The notes under the pieces: generated by a model | Told to the model about the DNA's origin: nothing | Seen by the model: only the letters and a program-made list of their open reading frames with translations | The model's database searches: none | Origin: Laburnicola sp. R22_1 | Lineage: Eukaryota > Ascomycota > Dothideomycetes > Pleosporales > Didymosphaeriaceae | Direction of reading: 5' to 3' | NCBI GenBank assembly: GCA_014281115.1 | Contig: JACONQ010000005.1 | Span: forward strand, 3,720,001 to 3,784,000 | Length of the DNA stretch: 64,000 nucleotides | Shown: positions 34,036-45,248 of the stretch, in pieces | How the letters are laid out: each line of letters opens with the position of its first letter | How positions within the stretch are numbered: position 1 is the first letter of the stretch | Program-made: the position numbers and the translations under genes

Positions 34036-35289
34036 ATGTACACAGCTTTACTCGCTCTATCATGTATACCGATCGCCGATGGAATGCGCCACATGTCGCA
34101 AAAGGCGCCGCTGAGAGTTGAACGTCGAAAAGAGCCCATTACGCCTTTGCTGATAACGAACAAATGCTCCGAGGACATCTATCCAGGTATATCGACTCAG
34201 TCCGGGGATGGCCCGAAAGAAAACGGCTTCAGGCTCCAACCGGGAGATACACGTAACCAGACAGTTTCGGAAGATTGGCAGGGCCGTGTTTGGGGCAGGA
34301 CCAATTGTTCTTTCAACGCGGCCGGGACCGGTCCGAAGGACGGAGGAGCAAAAGCATGTCGTTCAGGCGATTGCAACGGCAAACTGGATTGCGACGTCGG
34401 GGTGAGTACGCTCGCATCGTACTATACGTCTGAGTCCGGCATTGCTTGACAATGTGCAGGGTGACGTCCCTGTCACTTTGGCGGAATTCACGCTGGACGC
34501 TGGAGATGGCCATACCTATTACGACATCTCATTAGTTGACGGGTACAACCTTCCCATGGCGATAGTACTACAGCCACTGCAAAACGTCACGTTGGACGAC
34601 TTACCTCCAAACCTGACGAACCCTGTTTGTCAAGGCACCGCAGGTCTATTAGCGCCGCAAGGTTACGACCCATACGATGACCAGTCTAGCTTCCTTCGAA
34701 CCAATAGCTCCTACCCGCTACCATTCGAACAGGAAGTTGACGACAACCAAGTATCAAGATGGTGTCCGTGGGATCTGCAGCAGCAACCTCCAGAAAAGCC
34801 TGGAGATGGAGTGTATCCGTATCCTGATGATAACATCGAGAGGCCTGCGTTCAACCCCTGCTATTCGGCATGCGCGAAAAACAACAAGCCTGAAGAATGC
34901 TGCACGGGAAAATACAACTCGCCGAGTCTCTATTCCAAGAATGTAAAAGCGGTGTGTCCGGATGCCTACAGTTATGGTTGGCCTTCCCATCTCTATCTCT
35001 TGTGAGCTTGTACTGATGCAAATTCACAGCCTTTGACGACCAAACTTCTACTTTCATCATCCCTTTCGGTGCCGGCTTTGAGGTTGTCTTCTGCCCGGGG
35101 GCCCGCTCTACCACCATTCTCACGACCAAAGCAGACGAGATGGTTCAGCTCGCGCAGAATGGACACGTCTCCGGGAACAACAATGGCCAGTCCACCATGA
35201 TGAAACGGAAAGGGAACGGCTCTGTCCAAAGGCGGAGCGGAGCGGAGCGACGCGGAATATCGAGTTGGAGAATACCGTTCTTATGGTAA
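34036..35289 (+). CDS. Thaumatin-like secreted protein
   Basis: Exons 34036-34401, 34460-34976 and 35030-35289 give 380 residues. The start is chosen because Met at 34036 opens a signal peptide (MYTALLALSCIPIADG); an earlier in-frame ATG at 33979 would bury it. The thaumatin fold is recognised by Ile-Thr-Asn-Lys-Cys near residue 40, Trp-Gly-Arg-Thr-Asn-Cys-Ser-Phe, Gly-Asp-Cys, Thr-Leu-Ala-Glu-Phe, Tyr-Tyr-Asp-Ile-Ser-Leu-Val-Asp-Gly-Tyr-Asn and the paired cysteines of the 290-330 region. Family members act at the cell wall; some bind or cut beta-1,3-glucan. In the present frame the C-terminus ends in an Arg-rich stretch. A hydrophobic GPI-type tail stands directly downstream in another frame, ending at 35336 (see findings), so this allele may have lost its membrane anchor. 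Confidence 0.85.
35232..35246 (+). repeat. Pentanucleotide microsatellite (GCGGA)3 in coding sequence
   Basis: Three tandem GCGGA units plus a partial fourth lie in the last exon of the thaumatin-like gene. Losing one unit (5 bases) would move translation into the frame that reads a hydrophobic C-terminal tail ending with TAG at 35334-35336. Confidence 0.7.
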
Positions 35290-36678
35290 CTTCGGTAATG
35301 GCTGCAAGCGTTCTGGCATATGTGGCCGTCTTCTAGGTGCGTTCTCCACCGTCGGGTACCTCCGCCAGTCGAGACAGGTGTTATTGGATAGTTCTAGATA
35401 CCCTTTTTGCCTCACGTTCCCAATGTACTTCCATTCCTAATTGGGTGTATCACCTCACTGCGAGTGCTACCACAATGTGAAACCAGCACTCGTCATCTAT
35501 CAGTCGTCAGCACGTGTCCACGGAGTGGGAAACGGGAAGATGCAGCGCGCGCGCATGTGCGTGCATCATGCGTCGTTTGCTGCTTGGAGCTCAATCAAAG
35601 TACAGTAGCGCCGCGACGCTGAGCAACCCTCGCAGACGAATGGAACGGCAGTGTGGTGGCACAGATAAGCGGTGAGGGGTTCTTGTCACGATGTCTTGTG
35701 ATGTTTCGAGCCTGCGCCTTGGTTGGACTGCTGGTGCTTTAGGATTCTGCGCCTTGGTATGTGTACAGAGTACAGAGTGCAGATAATGCTATGCGAAGAA
35801 AAGTTAAGTAGGTATTTACGCTTAAATCTTTATTCGCTGTTATTTAGAGAGCATAGAAGGTGCGTTGAGGTTATCCAAATTGAGGGCAAGAGCGTTGAGG
35901 GCATAATGAGCGTTCTGGGAAGGGCCAAGAACCGTAAGGGTGGGGGGTCAGCACCAGGTGCTTGCTGCTTGCACCTCGCGATATGCCTGTGCCACGTTCC
36001 GAGTACAGTGTGCACATGCGGAGGTCTATATACTGGAATGAGAGGAATGCTGTATTTGGTGATGGTAGGGGAGGAGTCGTCCTGAACGTATCATGTGTGT
36101 GGTCGGATGCTAGCTTCGGAGGAGTGCTGCCGACCCGCGAACACGTTCCCTGCCAGTACTCCTTCTCTGTAATCGCATATCAACGCCATCTAACTGGCTC
36201 ACCAGCAGCATACTTCAGTCTCGATTGTCGTAAACGTCACGGAGAAACGTGAGCCGTTCTCTGCAAGGCTTTCCACCGCCCCCAGCGAACGGCTACCGCG
36301 GACGGCATTGCTACCTCAGGCGGCTAGCCTGTGTATAATTTTCCGACCGCCCTGCCCAGTGCCCACTATACCCGATCCGACACGGACCTGCACTTCGCGA
36401 CAGCTCGCATTAGGTAAGGCAGTGATGCCGCAGCTCCATCGTCGTACAGACTGTCTGAATGGAGCGACAGCGACGCATCGGACGGAGGCGTGACGAGTGC
36501 GCTCCTGTGCCGCGTCGGCAACGCTGGATATTGCACTATATGTAGAGGAGATGGACTGCCCTGCCCAAGCTGAGGTACCTCTGTCTCTACCACAGTACCC
36601 CAACCTAACCTGGCCCCGAAGCTCCTCTCGCACTGCCACCTTGAGCCGCGGATATCCATACCTGGGCCGAGCAGCGTC
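35290..36678. other. Intergenic, no gene seen
   Basis: About 1.4 kb. Open frames of 60-158 codons on both strands overlap and lack domains. Around 35790-35870 there is a short AT-richer patch. No repeat recognised. Confidence 0.55.
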
Positions 36679-39537
36679 ATGCGTCGGACGACGAAGGTAT
36701 ACGACCTGACGGAAGGATGGACGTTCAAGCAGGCCGACGATGCGTCTGAGAATGCCTGGTTGCCTGTGAAACGGGTACCTACCAATGTTCATCTGGACCT
36801 CATCGACAATGCCAAGTACGTCATCACGTGGTGTCGTGTTTGCCCAGGTGCCCTAGTTAGTGCATGGGTGCTCCCAGGCATGTACTGACGTATATCTGTT
36901 CCTAGAATACCAGACCCATTTCTGGGCTTCAACGAGCTCGCGGCGGAGTGGGTAGCTGACAAGACCTGGACATACAAAGTCCAGTTGCCGGACGCTGAGG
37001 CGCCACAGGATGGTTCAGTCACAGTATTGGCGTTCGATGGACTGGATACCTTTGCAACAGTCAAGCTCAATGGGGAAACCATTCTCCAAAGCGACAACAT
37101 GTTTGTCCCTCATCGCGTCGATGTTACAAGCAAGTTGAAGCCCAGCTCGGCCAACAGTCTCGAAATCGACTTTGCGTCGGCCAGGCTAGAAGCGATAAAG
37201 ATTCGGGAAGCGCATCCGGAGCATACGTGGGTCGGCTTCAACGGCGACATGTCGCGACTTGCCGTTCGGAAAGCTCAGTACCATTGGGGTTGGGATTGGG
37301 GACCGATTCTCAACACGAGCGGACCGTGGCGACCTGTTCGATTGGAGACGTATCACTCGAGAATTTCAGATCTTCGAGTTGATTATAAAATGGACGATAG
37401 CCTTCAAACTGCGAGCGGAACACTAACCGCGAAAATAGAGGGTTCCTCGTGCCAGAGCGTGTCGTTCAAAGTGCAGAGCGGAGAAGAGGTGGTGTATCAA
37501 GGCTCTGCAGATGTCAAAGACAATGTGGCTCGGGTTGAGTTCCAAGTGGAACATGTCCGACTGTGGTACCCCCATGGATACGGAGATCAGCCACTCTACA
37601 CAGTGACCGCAGCTGTGTCAGCTGAGGGTGTCAGTCTGCATGAGGCGACCCGGCGCACTGGTTTCCGCAAGGGAGAACTCGTCCAAGAACCGGATTCGGT
37701 TGGAAAGACCTTCTTCTTCAGGATCAATGGTGTCGATGTGTTTTGTGGTGGCTCCGATTGGATACCTGCGGATTCGTTCACGCCCAGGGTATCGGCGGAG
37801 AGATATCGCAAGTGGCTTGAGATGATGGTCGACGGCTACCAGATCATGATACGGTATGCATCTCCACACCACCGTGCGTCAAGAAGGCGCAGCAACCGGA
37901 TCCCACTGACTGAGAGCTAGCATCTGGGGTGGAGGCATATGGGAGGAGGATGTCTTTTACGAATTATGTGACGAATTGGGCATTCTGGTCTGGCAGGACT
38001 TCATGTTTGGCTGCGGCAATTATCCTGCATTCCCTGCTATCCTTCAATCGATCCAGGACGAATGCGTGGCTAATGTAGCTCGGCTGCGACACCATCCCTC
38101 GATCGTCATATATGCCGGCAACAACGAAGATTACCAAGTGCAAGAACAGTTCGGATTGACATATCATTACGAAGACAAAGATCCGGAAAGTTGGCTCAAG
38201 ACGGATTTTCCTGCCAGGTACATCTATGAAAAGGTAAGCGCTTATCCCGCACTACCCTCCATCAGAGTTCAGCATCCTAACCAAGGAAAATCGGTCAGCT
38301 CCTCCCAGACGTCGTCGCCGCCGAGAGCCCGCATGTCCCATACCACCCAGGCAGCCCCTGGGGTGATGGATTGAAAACGTCAAACAAGACGGTTGGTGAC
38401 ATGCACCAGTGGAATGGTGAGAAGTCCCTTCCACAGGGAAAGTGCAAGAGGGCGCTAATACGAGGGTTTAGTGTGGCACGGAACTCAAGAGAAGTATCAA
38501 ATCTTCGATACGCTCGGCGGCCGCTTCAACAGCGAATTCGGCATGGAGGCATTCCCTCATATTGATACTATCAAGTACTATTGCACGGACCCGACGCAAC
38601 TGTACCCGCAGTCGCATATGCTCGATTTCCACAACAAAGCAGATGGCCATGAACGAAGGATCGCGACGTATTTGGTGGAGAATTTCAGGACTCGGACTGA
38701 TTTAGAAGTAAGTGCTGATATGCGCGAAATTGTCAATAATAATACACGTGTTAAGACTAAGGACATGGTTAGGCATTTATCCATCTGACGCAACTGTCCC
38801 AAGCCGAGGCCTTGATGTTCGGATACCGTGGCTGGCGAAGACAGTGGGGCCAGCAGCGCTTCTGCGGCGGCGCATTGGTCTGGCAGCTAAATGACTGCTG
38901 GCCGGTTACATCGTGGTCGATTGTGGATTACTTTCTGCGAAAGAAGCCTGCATACTACGCTATGAGACGCGTCTTGGCGCCTGTGGCCGTGGCCGTCAAG
39001 CGGACGCATCATGACTGGAGCGTGGTGCACGCCCGCGTGCCCAAGACGAGCGACTACGAGGTGTGGGTAGCTAGCAGCCAGGCAGCGCAACTGACGGCGA
39101 CGGTCGAGCTACGCTTCCTCTCGATTGCAACGGGCAAGGAAATCAAGGAAAAGGTGGTCAAGCAGGACATCAAGCTCGTTGCAAACGGGACGACGGACGT
39201 CCTGTCAGGGTCCATGGACAATGTGACGGAGGAGCCTCACGTGTTGGCCGCCAGGATCTGGGTCGACGGCGAGATTGTCTCGCGCGATGTCGACTGGCCG
39301 CAACCGCTCAAGTACCTCGACTTTGAAGAGCGCGGAGTCGAAGTCACTCCACGGGGCGATATGATGGTGGTCAAAGCAGCGAAGCCGACGAAAGGGCTAG
39401 TGTTCGAGGAGAGGTCCGGGGTCTTGGTCCATGACAGCGCCATCGACGTGGTGCCGGGTGATGAACAGGTGATCAAAGTGAAGGGGCTTGCCGAAGGCGA
39501 TGCGCCGTTGAAGTGGACGTATCTGGGACGGAATTAA
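36679..39537 (+). CDS. mndB: Beta-mannosidase, glycoside hydrolase family 2, intracellular type
   Basis: Six exons (36679-36815, 36906-37853, 37921-38233, 38299-38416, 38472-38707, 38773-39537) encode 838 residues, the normal length. The enzyme removes terminal beta-mannose from manno-oligosaccharides or N-glycan cores. Domain order is the GH2 sugar-binding domain (Asp-Leu..Gly-Trp-Thr-Phe at the start, Trp-Gly-Trp-Asp-Trp-Gly-Pro near 180), immunoglobulin-like domain, and catalytic barrel with acid/base Glu431 in Gly-Asn-Asn-Glu-Asp and nucleophile Glu527 in Asn-Ser-Glu-Phe-Gly-Met. A Trp-Gln-Leu-Asn-Asp-Cys-Trp-Pro follows. No signal peptide, so it belongs to the cytoplasmic rather than the secreted type. 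Splice sites are canonical and no lesion is seen. Confidence 0.93.
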
Positions 39538-39944
39538 TTGATGGGTTGACTGCTGATGCGAGGGCGGTGCCGCACCACTGCTCTACGAGCTGGAGGAGCA
39601 GGAATGCGGAGAGGCAGAAGGCAACTGCACAGTGAGTGCAGGCAGACTCGCTGGCTGAAGGAGTTGCATGCACGGCGCGTGCGTCTCGCGGCAATGCAAG
39701 GCCATGGATTGGCAGAATTCAACAGGTAGCGGGCGAGCAACGGTGACGGTGATGTGAAGGAGGATGTGAATGGACCGGGAGCAGGGCTGTTGTGGGCGGA
39801 CGGCTTGCGGATTGCGTTCCAAGACAGGGCCCTGGCTGGGGGTGACGACGACGTCTGGACTGTGTAGGGTACGGTAGTGGGTATGTAGGTAGGTACTAGG
39901 TTAGGTAGGGAGGGCAGTTTTGCCAGAGGATATTTGGACGGGTA
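39538..39944. other. Intergenic left flank of the transposon
   Basis: 3' region of the beta-mannosidase gene. It carries short ACCTAC/GTAGGT words near 39880-39910 just before the insertion. No gene seen. Confidence 0.5.
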
Positions 39945-40028
39945 AGCTAGCGCATATAGTGTCCGAACACATAGGGTTTCCGAACACCGCGCCACAACAC
40001 CACACCTGCAGAAAACACGCGATATCTC
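39945..40028 (+). repeat. Left terminal inverted repeat, 84 bp
   Basis: Identical to the reverse complement of 41651-41734. Starts AGCTAGCGCATATAGTG and ends GCGATATCTC; beyond that the two ends diverge. Confidence 0.95.
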
Positions 40029-40046
40029 TCCACAACGCTCATCAAT

Positions 40047-41639
40047 ATGGACGCCCGCGAGGTTGCTATACAATCCGCTATCAACGATCTTAATACAGGT
40101 CTTTATACTAGCCAGCGCGCCGCTGCGAAGGCGTACGGTATCCCTTTGTCAACGCTGCACGGTCGACTACGTGGCGCAACAAACAGCGCACTCAGCCATC
40201 AGCATCAACAGCGGCTGACTCCTCTACAGGAGGATTTTCTGGTAGACTGGATCCTCGAAGAAGACGCACGCGCCTGCCCTCCCTCACACGCTCGCGCGCG
40301 AGAAATGGCGAATCGAATTCTGCGTATAAATAGCGACAACCAGCCTGTTGGCAAGCTCTGGCTCTCACACTTCCTCCGGCGCCAGCCACGCGTTGCCTCT
40401 ATAGTCGGCAGAAAGCTAGAGGCTCAGAGAGCTGATGCAGCAACACCAGAGCAGCTACGCGCGTTCCTAGAGCTCTATAAGCAGACTCGACGGCGGCTCA
40501 ACATACAGGCGGAGAATACATACAATATGGATGAGACTAGCGTTGCTCTAGGGGTATGTACTAACACTAGAGTACTCTCTAGTAGTTAGAAAAAGAAGGC
40601 TTATATTCAGTCTCTAGAGAATCGCGAGTGGGTCTCTATAATTAAGTGCGTATCGGCGATAGGGCAGAAACTACGCTGCGCAGTCATCTTCAAAGGCCAG
40701 AGCCTACAGACTACCTAGTTCCCAGCCAAATCCGTGCCTAGCTGGCTCTATACAACCTCTAAGAACAGATAGACGTTGAAAGCGATAGGTGCTAAGTGGC
40801 TACAGCGTATATTTATACCTGAGTCGGCTATAGGTGATGGCCAGTACCGCCTTCTTATCCTCGACGGTCACAGCAGCCATATTAATATAGACTTCCTTTG
40901 GCTCTGCAAGCAGCATCAAATTGAGCTCCTATACCTACCTGCGCATACCTCGCACGTCCTACAGCCTCTAGATCTCGCTCCTTTCTCTGTAATCAAGTCT
41001 AGTTACAGACGTCAGATCCAGAAGCTCGCATCACTTAACAACGCTGCGCCTGTTAAGAAGGAGCGCTTTATCACCTGCTATCATCAAGCTAGGGAGGAAG
41101 GCTTCACAGAGCGTGTGATTCGAGCTGGCTGGCAGGCATCTGGTATCTGCCCATTCAACATCAATCACGTGCTCAGCTCGTCGCAGGTCTCTTAGAGGCC
41201 TACTACGCCTACACGTCAGCAGCAGCCTTAGCAGCAGCTCCAGAGCTTCCTCTCGACTCCCTAGGGCCCTCACGATCTCTATATAGCGCAGCGCAGCGTC
41301 CAGAGCGTCGAGAATCTAGGTCGTACGACCCGGCTGCTCCTACAGAAAGCAGGTAAGGCTCTAGCAGCTGCAAATACTAGAGCTGCAGGCCTAGAAGCAG
41401 AGAAAAGACGCCTTGAGCAGCAGCTAGAGATATCTACCTCTTAGCGTCAGCGTAAGCGCGTTCGAGTAGACCCAAATTAACGCTTTGCAGAGGTAGAGAG
41501 TATTAGGGAGGCTATGCGCGCAGCTGAGGCTTCAGCAGTCCAACTACGTAGATCTACTATATCAAGCACCTCAGAAATAGCTGCTATAGCTACAGCAGCT
41601 GCAGCGCTTGAATCTATGTGTAGTCAATGGCAATTGTAA
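40047..41639 (+). pseudogene. Pogo/Fot-type DDE transposase with eight in-frame stops
   Basis: One frame runs from ATG 40047 to TAA 41637-41639 (531 codons) without any shift. It reads an N-terminal psq-type helix-turn-helix (residues about 5-50), a CENP-B-type second DNA-binding part (about 60-120), and the DDE_1 domain with Tyr-Asn-Met-Asp-Glu-Thr, Leu-Asp-Gly-His-Ser-Ser-His and Gln-Pro-Leu-Asp-Leu-Ala, so all three catalytic Asp codons remain. Stops are TAG at 40587, 40716, 40770, 41193, 41229, 41262, 41442 and TAA at 41478. Each can come from CAG, CAA or TGG by a single transition. As it stands no full transposase is made; mobilisation would need a related source. Confidence 0.9.
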
Positions 41640-41650
41640 GTAGCGTTGCT

Positions 41651-41734
41651 GAGATATCGCGTGTTTTCTGCAGGTGTGGTGTTGTGGCGCGGTGTTCGGA
41701 AACCCTATGTGTTCGGACACTATATGCGCTAGCT
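41651..41734 (-). repeat. Right terminal inverted repeat, 84 bp
   Basis: Exact reverse complement of 39945-40028, followed by the TA target duplication. Confidence 0.95.
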
Positions 41735-41736
41735 TA

Positions 41737-42804
41737 TATGATATGTGAGATTGTGCTATAGGCTGTCTGCTGTCCTGTCAACTGAACAAGGTTACGTTAC
41801 CGGCTACCTATCCTATCCTACCCGGGCCAGGAAATGAGAGGGTCGCAGCCGTAGTCGCGGCCGTGGTCGCGGTCCATGGGTGTGTGTGCACTGTGCCGTG
41901 TGGTGTGGGCACGGTCATGGGCGCATGTCATGGAGAGACTCGACCCGGCCACCGGAACTGTGTGGCGGCGCCGTGCCGAGCCCAGCGCGCGCGCGCATTG
42001 CTGCCAGCGAGTGTCAGATGGCTGTTCCGCCGCCCGGGCGTCCGTGAAGATGGAGATGCGGTGCGATGCGATGCGATGGCAGGGCTGCCGGGAGGTTGCA
42101 GGTAGGTAGGTCGTCGAGCGGGTGTGCAGTAGCGCCGAAGCCTCGAAGCCTCTTCCACGGCCCGCCCGCCTCATCCACCTGAGAAGCCTGCCACAGTCCA
42201 CCGTGTGCCCCCGGCAACCCATTCCCCATGAATGCCAGTTTCGCTGGACCGGCGCCGAATCATGCGGGCGGGCATGCGCTGATGAGATGATCTTGATGAG
42301 TCGGCGCTCACCTCTGGCCGGCTTCCCCAGGTCCTGCACCGTCCGTCCTATCGACCGCACGCCTATAATGCTATAATGCGGGGGCTAATTCCATTCCCTA
42401 CCGCTTTAGCATCCATCGCTGCACTAGACACCACCCACCGCCTACACGCACATGGCGACCGACGACGGCCCTGCGCTGTAACCTGCAGCCGCCTGGACCT
42501 GAAATCACCCCGAGCCGGCCTGCAGCTGCATCTGATCTCCCTCTCCCTCCCTACTATCCATCTACCCGCCGACTTGCGGCTCAACCTGCGCCTCGTATAC
42601 ATACCGCCTTGCACTCCGTCTCCACCTCCACCTCCGCACCTTGCTTTTCTGCTCCTTTGCCATCTTCCGCCTGTGCTGCTCCGACCTCTTCGTACGAAAG
42701 CCCTTCATTGCCTTACCCATTCCGCTCCCGCTCGGCAGAATTCATGCTGCCAAGCCAGAGCGTCCGCCCTCCCGCCCCGTTGTTCATGAGCTACACGAAA
42801 CGCC
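41737..42804. other. Intergenic, promoter region of the regulator gene
   Basis: Roughly 1 kb without a gene. The last 300 bases are pyrimidine-rich (CTCCCTCCCTACTATCC, CTCCACCTCCACCTCC), typical of a fungal promoter or leader. Overlapping open frames on both strands look like shadows. Confidence 0.5.
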
Positions 42805-45248
42805 ATGTTCCACACCTTCCAGTCTTCTGCAGGCCTGAGGTCGCCTGGTGCAGAGGACGGAGCGGCTGGCAAGCCCGCTCGTACTGCGGGCTCCCGCCGG
42901 ATATCAACGAGCAATGCCTGCGTCGAGTGCAGACGTCGAAAGATCCGCTGTGATGGGGCCCAGCCATGTGGTCAGTGCCAGTGGTACCAGCATCCCGACG
43001 CTTGCGGCTATTCAAAGCCCGCCCAGAGGGTAGTCCCCAGCAGGAAGTAAGCGCTCTGTAACTCTGGGAAAGTTTGCGAGCTAAAAGGGGGCCAGACTCG
43101 TTGACAAGCTGTCGACCAACATCGAGCAGTACAAGGCTATCCTAGCAAAACTATATCCTTCGACCGACATTGAGACTCTCGTCTCATTGCCGCGCGAGGA
43201 GCTGTTGGAACGAGCATTGTCATCTCCGGGGCCTGCACATTCGACGCCCTCACCTACCGCAGATGGCCACTCCACCTCAGAACCCGCTCACGGGTCGGAT
43301 GGCGCCGAGAGCCTCGAAGCACTGGAACAAGCGCCCCCACAGGATCCGTATTGGGATGAAGCCCGCAAACACCAGCTTCGAGTGCAAGGCGTATCTGACG
43401 ATGTGAATGGTCTCTCACTATCAGTCGACCGGCTCTCCTCCTACGTTGGCATCTCTTCTATCACAGCAGCGCTCAAAGTCATCGTGCGATGTGCGCCCCA
43501 GGCGCGTCCCCTCATCGCCCAGAACAATAATGAGACCGTTGTGCCTAGCCGGGCAGGTTCTCCAATACCAGAGCTTGCAGACAACAGACCAGACGCTTTG
43601 CCGACGCCCGCCCAGGGGCAGCGTCTGATTGAGAGCTATTTCGAGTGTGTCCATCCTTTTTTTCCGATGATTGAAGAGCCCAAGTTTTGGTCGACGTATC
43701 TGTTGGGAGACCGAACGGACTCGCCCTGGCTAGCACTGCTTAACATCGTATTCGCACTCGGGTCGCTGGCCTCATCGACGGCAAGCAACGAGGCCCATTA
43801 TGTGTACTTCAACCGATCGCGGCAGCACCTTTCCTTCGAATCCTTCGGTAGCGGCAATCTAGAGGTACTCCAAGCCCTTGCCATCATGGGCGGGTACTAC
43901 ATGCACTATTTGAATCGACCGAACGAGGCGCATTCGCTGATGGGTGGTGTGCTTCGGATGGCTACCGCTTTGGGGTTGCACCGGGAGTATTCAGACAGGT
44001 CAAGGAACGACAGGCCCCAGTCACTCAGCGTCATGGCGCCTGGGGATGGAGATACGATTTTGCCAGAGAACAGGCGACGGATATGGTGGTGTTTGTTCTG
44101 CCTCGATGCTTGGGCTTCTACTACCACTGGGAGACCGTCCTTGGGACGGATGGGGCCCTCCATCACGGTTCTGCGGCCTGGAACAGTCGACAATTCGGTA
44201 TGTAAAGCACTATATAGAGTGGGAGGCTTGCTAATGGAAGCGTCAGGGGATTCTTCCGCAACCGAACAGCCCGCAGTACATCGAACACTTGAAGATTCTA
44301 CCGCTGATCCACGCTTCCGAGTTCTGTCGGATAGCCACCAAGATCCAAGACCATCTTGTGGAATCGCCACTTCTCTCGCCCTCCGAAACAGCAGCGTATG
44401 ATGCCGAGATCGTCAAATGGCATGACGAGCTCCCTCCGATCCTCTCCAACATGAACGAATCCTGTCCGGACTTCCTACGGCGCGTGCGCTTCGTTATGAA
44501 GTGGCGCTTCCAAAATCTGCGCATCGTGCTTCACCGACCAGCCTTGCTCGTTTCCGCCTTGCGTCGATGCCCCTTCAACAACCTGAATGCAGAAGAGAAG
44601 GTCGCCGTAGGGAAATGTCGCCTCGTGGCTGCCAAGACAATCGAAGACATTTCCAACGAATGTCTCCCCGACCTCATCTCCGGATGGAACGCCGTCTGGT
44701 TCACCTTCCAAGCGTGCATGGTGCCTCTCGTGTCCCTCTTCAGCGACCCCAGCGTCCCCGACGAAACCGAAAAATGGTGCCAAACCATCGAGCTAGCCCT
44801 TGCTTTCTTCGCCCGCAGCAAACCCTGGAGTATCGCCGCCAAACGCAGTCTAGACGCCGTATCGCGCCTCTACCAAGCGTACAAGATGCCATTCGCCGCC
44901 GCCGCCGCCCAGCCAAACGCACTTATCCCCCCACCACCACCACCGCCTCTTTCCAACGTCGCACACTACGCGCAACAACCCGGCTTGCCGCCTGCGTTTG
45001 AGTACAGCGCGTCTGCTGTCGCGGATATGAATGCTTTTGCTATGCATGACGGTGGTGGTGGTGCGGCGATGGGGGGCTGGAGTGGCGACCCGGGGGCGAT
45101 GGCGAGTCTGAATGGGTTTTGGGATGATATGATGTGGGATACGAATTTGCCGGATATGCTTGAGGCGCCGTTGGGGATGGCGACGGAGTATGATTTTCAG
45201 GGTGCGGCGCAGGATGGTGGGGGGCCGTGTTGGTTACAGGGGAGTTGA
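42805..45248 (+). CDS. Zn2Cys6 transcription factor
   Basis: Exons 42805-43046, 43096-44197 and 44247-45248 encode 781 residues. The Gal4-type binuclear cluster is Cys39-x2-Cys42-x6-Cys49-x5-Cys55-x2-Cys58-x8-Cys67 with the basic Arg-Arg-Arg-Lys-Ile-Arg inside. A leucine-rich segment that may dimerise follows (about 82-110). The middle is the fungal-specific regulatory domain: Tyr-Phe-Glu-Cys-Val-His-Pro-Phe-Phe near 275, the Arg-Arg-Arg-Ile-Trp-Trp-Cys-Leu-Phe signature near 420. The C-terminus holds Pro and Gly runs and an acidic end, as in activation domains. Target genes are not known; no enzyme or transporter cluster lies next to it that would reveal a pathway. Confidence 0.9.

Larger units (their letters stand above)
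39945..41734 (+). mobile_element. Pogo-like DNA transposon with perfect 84-bp terminal inverted repeats
   Basis: Bases 39945-40028 and 41651-41734 are exact inverted copies, and TA stands on both sides (39943-39944, 41735-41736): a complete Tc1/mariner-superfamily insertion of 1,790 bp. It lies between two genes in normal DNA, and has ordinary base composition, unlike the elements of the left block. It encodes a DDE transposase on the plus strand that is interrupted by stops. Within each terminus TCCGAACAC occurs twice, 17 bp apart (39962 and 39979). The identical termini suggest a young insertion. Confidence 0.95.
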
